The translations under genes were made by a program, and so were the position numbers. A stretch of DNA of 17,221 nt from Anaerolinea thermophila (GTDB taxonomy: Bacteria; Chloroflexota; Anaerolineae; Anaerolineales; Villigracilaceae): positions 1-17,221 of the forward strand of contig DYLB01000026.1 in NCBI GenBank assembly GCA_020722305.1, written 5' to 3'. Below the pieces are notes generated by a model. That model searched no databases, had not been told where the DNA came from, and worked only from the letters and a program-made list of their open reading frames with translations. This document shows, in pieces, positions 14,536-17,221 of the stretch (its first letter is position 1; each line of letters begins with the position of its first letter).

Positions 14536-14886
14536 ATGAGAGGTCCCGTGAGCCGTTCCCAGCCATCACTTGTTGCCAAGAATGCGATCCTTCAGGAAGT
14601 TACCCGGCGTATCGTAGATACTGCCGGCCCTGTCCGCGTGCTGCTCTTTGGCTCAACTGCGCGCAGTCAGGCGAATCGGGATAGCGATCTGGATTTGCTG
14701 GTTGTAATGCGCGGGCCGGTCCATCGTCGCCGTATGGCCCAGGAAATCTACCGCAATTTGCGCGGAGTCGGTGTTCCTGTGGATGTTGTCGTTGCCACCG
14801 AAGACGATTTAAAGGAATTCGGTCAAAGTCCAGGGACGATCCTGAAACCGGCTTTGCAAGAGGGACTTGTTATCTATGAAGCCTGA
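14536..14886 (+). CDS. MNT-domain nucleotidyltransferase (MntA-like antitoxin)
   Basis: This protein, 116 residues from ATG, is a minimal nucleotidyltransferase of the MNT family. The motif GS-X10-DxD is present (Gly39-Ser40, Asp51, Asp53), with a third acidic residue at Asp83 (PVDVVVA). In MNT-HEPN (type VII) toxin-antitoxin systems such an enzyme neutralises the HEPN RNase toxin by AMPylating it. The 3' end overlaps a start codon (14876) of a HEPN-like stub that stops after 17 codons, so the partner seems lost here. GTG 14548, with GAGAGG upstream, is a possible alternative start and would shorten the protein by four residues. Codon use is less GC-biased than in neighbouring genes, which hints at horizontal origin. 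Confidence 0.88.
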   Translation: MRGPVSRSQPSLVAKNAILQEVTRRIVDTAGPVRVLLFGSTARSQANRDSDLDLLVVMRGPVHRRRMAQEIYRNLRGVGVPVDVVVATEDDLKEFGQSPGTILKPALQEGLVIYEA

Positions 14887-14929
14887 TACTCCCGATGATC
14901 CTCTGGCCTGGCTGCGAGAGTCGTCTTAA
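14876..14929 (+). pseudogene. 17-codon stub of a HEPN-type partner gene
   Basis: The ATG overlaps the nucleotidyltransferase stop by 11 bp, the usual coupling in MNT-HEPN pairs. The frame reads MKPDTPDDPLAWLRESS then TAA. The segment up to WLR resembles the start of HEPN-domain partners, which typically continue with an Arg/Ala-rich helix; here the resemblance ends at 14915/14916, exactly where the direct repeat starts. No HEPN catalytic motif (R-X4-6-H) was found downstream. It is read as a truncated toxin gene; a chance overlapping frame is the alternative. Confidence 0.6.
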
Positions 14930-15047
14930 AGGTTCATTGGGAATTAGCGTGATGCACCTCCAGATGTAGGTCACGCTTGAAGCGTGACCTGCGGGACGCC
15001 ACCAGATATAGCAGTCATCACGGAGATTCCCAGAGAGCCGTCTTAAA
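14916..15047. repeat. 15-bp direct repeats bounding a small element
   Basis: GAGAGTCGTCTTAAA at 14916-14930 recurs as GAGAGCCGTCTTAAA at 15033-15047, one mismatch and 117 bp apart. The right copy abuts the element's terminal repeat, while the left copy is 7 nt away from it. They may be a long target duplication, remnants of a tandem 117-bp unit, or outer ends of the element. Confidence 0.75.
14938..15032. mobile_element. 95-bp MITE-like element with an internal hairpin
   Basis: The left end TGGGAAT-TAG-CGTGATG (14938-14954) and the right end (reverse complement of 15016-15032), TGGGAAT-CTC-CGTGATG, form a 17-bp imperfect terminal inverted repeat with 14 matches. At the centre AGGTCACGCTT (14968-14978) and AAGCGTGACCT (14980-14990) form an 11-bp perfect palindrome with one central base. 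There is no coding capacity. The nested inverted repeats and its place at the truncation of the HEPN-like gene suggest a miniature transposable or REP-type element. Confidence 0.6.
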
Positions 15048-15071
15048 TCGAGCGAAGCGGGGGATTACAAA

Positions 15072-15080
15072 TGGTATAAG
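15072..15080 (+). promoter_or_regulatory. extended -10 for a leaderless transcript
   Basis: TGG-TATAAG places the hexamer at exactly -12 to -7 relative to ATG 15087, so the predicted transcription start is the A of the start codon. No Shine-Dalgarno sequence is present before this gene. Confidence 0.5.
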
Positions 15081-15086
15081 TAGCCC

Positions 15087-15962
15087 ATGAAGAAAAAACG
15101 TCGAACCGGATGTATTCTATTCAGCCTGCTGCTCGCGGCCTGCCTGCTCGCCGCGCCGACGGGCTATGCCCTGCTCACCAAACATGTCCTGCCGACCTCG
15201 ACCCGGCGCACCCTGGCCGAAGGGGTCATCTACCGCCGGGTGGTGCGCTACCTGCCGGAGCCGCTGGTGATGCACATCGTCTTGATTGACGTCAAGCAGG
15301 CAGGGGTGCGCTTCCTGGTCACGCCGCCGGATGTGACCGAGGAGGGTGAGCCTCCGCTCAAGGCGCGCACTACCTCCGAGTTCATGGAGGAGTTTGGGGT
15401 GGATATCGCCATCAACGGCGGCGGCTTTACGCCCTGGTACACCAACGGCCTGGATTATTATCCCCATTCCGGGGACCCGGTCACGCCTATTGGCAAAACC
15501 ATGTCGAAGGGCAAGCTCTACGCCGACGGTCCCGGTCCGACGCTTTACATCACTGCCAACAACAAAATCAGCTTCAACTTGGAGACCGGCAAGCCGCAAA
15601 ACATCCTCGCCGGCGACCGGATGCTTGTCAAGAACGGGGAGGCAGTTGCCGGCCTGGATACTACCGAGCGCGCCCCGCGCAGCGCAGTCGGCCTCGACCG
15701 GAAGGGCAGCACGCTCATCCTGGCGGTGATTGACGGGCGACAGCCGCTCTACAGCCAGGGCATGACTTTCGCCGAACTGGCGGCCCTGATGATCAACTAC
15801 GGCGCAGAGGTGGCCATGGCGCTGGACGGCGGCGGCTCATCCACGCTGGTGGTGCGAGACAAGAACGGCCAGCCGCAGCTGCTCAATTCGCCCATCCATG
15901 CCGGGGTGCCGGGGCTGGAGCGCCCGGTCGCCAACCATCTGGGGATTTTCCTGGGGGAATAA
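15087..15962 (+). CDS. phosphodiester glycosidase family (NAGPA-like) exported protein
   Basis: This 291-residue protein has the domain of eukaryotic N-acetylglucosamine-1-phosphodiester alpha-N-acetylglucosaminidase and bacterial YjgB/SpoIID-associated relatives, a fold that cleaves sugar phosphodiester or related bonds. Hallmarks: INGGGF (109-114), RSAVGLD (198-204), DGRQ (216-219), LDGGGSSTL (246-254) and RPVANHLG (279-286). A basic start and hydrophobic stretch (about 8-30) indicate export or anchoring; LAAC at 16-19 resembles a lipobox, but the following residues are unusually hydrophobic for a lipoprotein. The start has no Shine-Dalgarno sequence but a well-placed extended -10. The natural substrate, perhaps a cell-surface polymer, is unknown. 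It is convergent with the downstream nuclease gene. Confidence 0.85.
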   Translation: MKKKRRTGCILFSLLLAACLLAAPTGYALLTKHVLPTSTRRTLAEGVIYRRVVRYLPEPLVMHIVLIDVKQAGVRFLVTPPDVTEEGEPPLKARTTSEFMEEFGVDIAINGGGFTPWYTNGLDYYPHSGDPVTPIGKTMSKGKLYADGPGPTLYITANNKISFNLETGKPQNILAGDRMLVKNGEAVAGLDTTERAPRSAVGLDRKGSTLILAVIDGRQPLYSQGMTFAELAALMINYGAEVAMALDGGGSSTLVVRDKNGQPQLLNSPIHAGVPGLERPVANHLGIFLGE

Positions 15963-15977
15963 AGAATTGGCCGGACT

Positions 15978-15997
15978 CCAATGACTCCCGACATTGG
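15978..15997. repeat. small hairpin after the glycosidase gene
   Basis: CCAATG (15978-15983) pairs with CATTGG (15992-15997) around an 8-nt loop; with a one-base bulge the stem extends to ACT/AGT. It begins 15 nt after the stop codon. No T-tract follows directly, so terminator function is doubtful. Confidence 0.4.
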
Positions 15998-16042
15998 AAG
16001 TCAAAAATCAGGAGATTTTGTATCTGTTCAGCCTTCGGTTTA

Positions 16043-16170
16043 TCCGCTAATCTGCGCCAATGCTTCGATAAGGTCTCGACAGGCTCGACCGCCAACTCAG
16101 CACAAGTTTTCGCTAATCCTTTGCGGTTTTGAGGCCTTTTTATTCGTGGAGATTAGCGAAGATTAGCGGA
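16043..16170. repeat. cluster of inverted GATTAGCG repeats
   Basis: GATTAGCGAA (16151-16160) and GATTAGCGGA (16161-16170) lie in tandem. Their exact reverse complements occur upstream: TTCGCTAATC at 16109-16118 and TCCGCTAATC at 16043-16052. The longer context of the last pair is also similar, the inverse of ATTGGCGCAGATTAGCGGA against ATTAGCGAAGATTAGCGGA. Between them, GGTCTCGACAGGCTCGACC (16072-16090) is a further small imperfect palindrome. The 271-bp gap 15963-16233 shows no credible gene and separates two convergent genes. Confidence 0.7.
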
Positions 16171-16233
16171 GTAAATGCTCTTTTCGACGTTGGGCTGAAT
16201 GGTTTCGAGATTTTTTTGAGTCCGGATTCTTGC

Positions 16234-17067
16234 CTAAAACTCGATTTCCCCGATCTGCTCGAAATTGATGTCGAACACTTCGTCCAACTCGGCTTCGGCC
16301 TCGATATCGCCCAGGTCCCCGGCGACCACGCCCCGGTCACAGTACGAACGGTAGGGGCAGAAGCGGCAGCGGGAGTCGTCCTCCGTCATCGGGAAACTAC
16401 CCGAGGCGGCGATCTCCTCCACGATCCTTGAGATGGCGGACCAATCCCGCTTGAACTGGGCGGAGGTGTAGGCGAAGCGTGCCGGATCGTCGGGATAGTT
16501 GGCGAACCAGTAGACCATTTCGATACTTTCCGGGAGGATGGGCCGGCCGCCGTTCAAATGGCTTCCCGCTTGCACCAGCAAGGAGCGGTAGACTCGCGTC
16601 TGCCAGCGCGCTGCCAGCCACTCGTCCCGCGTGCGCTTTTGGTAGGTCTTCCAGTCATAGATCAGGGCTTTTCCATCAGGGTGGATGGCTACCAGGTCGA
16701 ATTTCGCCATCAGCCGCGTCCCGCCCACCGGGGCCGAGAGGCTTAGCTCTGGATAGAGCGTGTAGCCAGTCAGTTCTGGCCGGTGATGGAGATATGCGTC
16801 CCACCAGCGGGACAGGTCTGGCGTGTTCGCCAGCTTCTCCAGCCGTTCAGCCGGGATGCCGACCAGGTGCTGCTGGACCAGGCGGTGGAAGAGCTGGCCT
16901 TCGACCTGGCGCTTTTCGTTTTCCAGGGCGGGTTCGGTCTCCACGCCCGGCCATTTGAGCCGGTCGAGGTAGCGCAGTTGGAAGCGGCGCGGGCAGTCGG
17001 CATAATCTTGCAGGGACGATTGCGAGTAGGTCAGGATGGCCGGAGGGGTGGGGCGGGGTTCGGGCAT
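16234..17067 (-). CDS. PD-(D/E)XK nuclease with iron-sulfur cysteines (Cas4/AddB C-terminal type)
   Basis: This 277-residue protein, counted from ATG 17067, is a nuclease of the RecB/Cas4 group within the PD-(D/E)XK superfamily. Visible motifs: SQSSLQDYADCPRRF at the N-terminus (Cys25), GQLFHRLVQQ with metal-binding His61, KFDLV with Asp124, IYDWKT with Asp138 and Lys140, and the QxxxY motif (Gln156, Tyr160). Cys25 together with Cys234, Cys237 and Cys243 gives the C-Xn-C-X2-C-X5-C pattern that binds a 4Fe-4S cluster in AddB and Cas4. An acidic tail of about 30 residues ends in IGEIEF. No cas genes or CRISPR array are nearby, so a role in DNA repair or end processing is more likely than adaptation. 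An in-frame TTG at 17085 could add six residues, but ATG with its -10 box is preferred. Confidence 0.88.
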   Translation of the reverse strand: MPEPRPTPPAILTYSQSSLQDYADCPRRFQLRYLDRLKWPGVETEPALENEKRQVEGQLFHRLVQQHLVGIPAERLEKLANTPDLSRWWDAYLHHRPELTGYTLYPELSLSAPVGGTRLMAKFDLVAIHPDGKALIYDWKTYQKRTRDEWLAARWQTRVYRSLLVQAGSHLNGGRPILPESIEMVYWFANYPDDPARFAYTSAQFKRDWSAISRIVEEIAASGSFPMTEDDSRCRFCPYRSYCDRGVVAGDLGDIEAEAELDEVFDINFEQIGEIEF

Positions 17068-17073
17068 GGGGCA

Positions 17074-17082
17074 ATTAAACCA
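17074..17082 (-). promoter_or_regulatory. extended -10 for a leaderless transcript of the nuclease gene
   Basis: The minus strand reads TGG-TTTAAT-TGCCCC-ATG, so the hexamer is at -12 to -7 from ATG 17067 and the predicted start site is the A of the start codon. The spacing and the TGG extension are the same as upstream of the glycosidase gene. Confidence 0.5.
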
Positions 17083-17085
17083 CAA

Positions 17086-17221
17086 GTCGGCGGAGCGGGT
17101 GAGAGCAGTATATACCCAGGTTGGTCGAAAACTTTGTATGCAGCTGCCCCCGGCGAGTGGCTCTATGTAGTATTACTCTCGGAAATCTATCGCAACCGCG
17201 AAGATTTTGCACGATGCTCAT
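17086..17221. other. right-end intergenic segment, nothing firm
   Basis: The last 136 bp hold no gene I can support. One plus-strand frame is open to the window edge (from about 17074) and reads GEWLYVVLLSEIYRNRED near its end, which looks protein-like, but there is no start codon and no ribosome binding site. It may be a gene remnant. Confidence 0.3.

Noticed and set aside
16234..17067. Nuclease as a CRISPR Cas4
   Set aside because: The fold and cysteines fit, but no cas1, cas2 or repeat-spacer array is in the window; the sequence is equally close in style to stand-alone RecB/AddB-type nucleases.
17067..17085. TTG start for the nuclease adding six residues
   Set aside because: The ATG at 17067 has a correctly spaced extended -10 that would place the TTG upstream of the transcript.
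17075..17221. 48-codon minus-strand frame beginning at the right edge
   Set aside because: No ribosome binding site can be assessed, the composition is not protein-like, and it overlaps the nuclease promoter region.

Overview
This GC-rich window looks like a chromosomal segment of a Chloroflexota bacterium, most likely of the class Anaerolineae. That placement is an inference. It rests on the Thr-Pro-rich linker in a membrane-anchored peptidyl-prolyl isomerase, the unlinked family 5 solute-binding protein with a non-lipidated anchor, the mix of housekeeping genes, and short palindromic intergenic repeats. A 16S or concatenated-marker search of the source contig would settle it.

Layout. Positions 1-241 hold a non-coding array of 28 tandem 7-bp units (31-226). 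Next is an aldo/keto reductase on the minus strand (242-1171), divergent from an rnc-smc pair (1372-5726, plus). rnc has a long imperfect hairpin in its leader. A bidirectional terminator (about 5749-5785) separates smc from a convergent minus-strand block: rpsF-ssb-rpsR followed by a SurA/PrsA-type isomerase (8254 down to 5810). This block has a good extended -10 promoter and a structured leader in front of rpsF. A PHP-domain phosphoesterase (9473-8412) lies upstream and is divergent from secG (9549-9773).

From 9859 to 14482 the plus strand carries an oligopeptide-type solute-binding protein, an unrecognised small protein, an M20 dipeptidase and a DUF1385 membrane protein, closely spaced and probably co-transcribed in part. 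The binding protein and the peptidase could supply and process peptides together, but no permease genes are present.

From 14483 to the right end the region is more accessory-like. An MNT-type nucleotidyltransferase (antitoxin type) overlaps a 17-codon stub of what looks like its HEPN partner. The stub ends exactly where a 15-bp direct repeat begins; the second copy of that repeat lies beyond a 95-bp MITE-like element with imperfect terminal inverted repeats. A NAGPA-type phosphodiester glycosidase, a repeat-rich intergenic region and a minus-strand Cas4/AddB-like PD-(D/E)XK nuclease follow. The last two complete genes share a motif (TGG-TWTAAK-N6-ATG) that places the predicted transcription start on the A of the start codon, so leaderless mRNAs are likely.

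No rRNA, tRNA, CRISPR array or full-length transposase was seen. The most unusual points are the heptamer array, the decapitated MNT/HEPN module with its small element, the candidate self-cleaved rnc leader together with a substituted active-site Asp in RNase III, and the leaderless promoter pattern.
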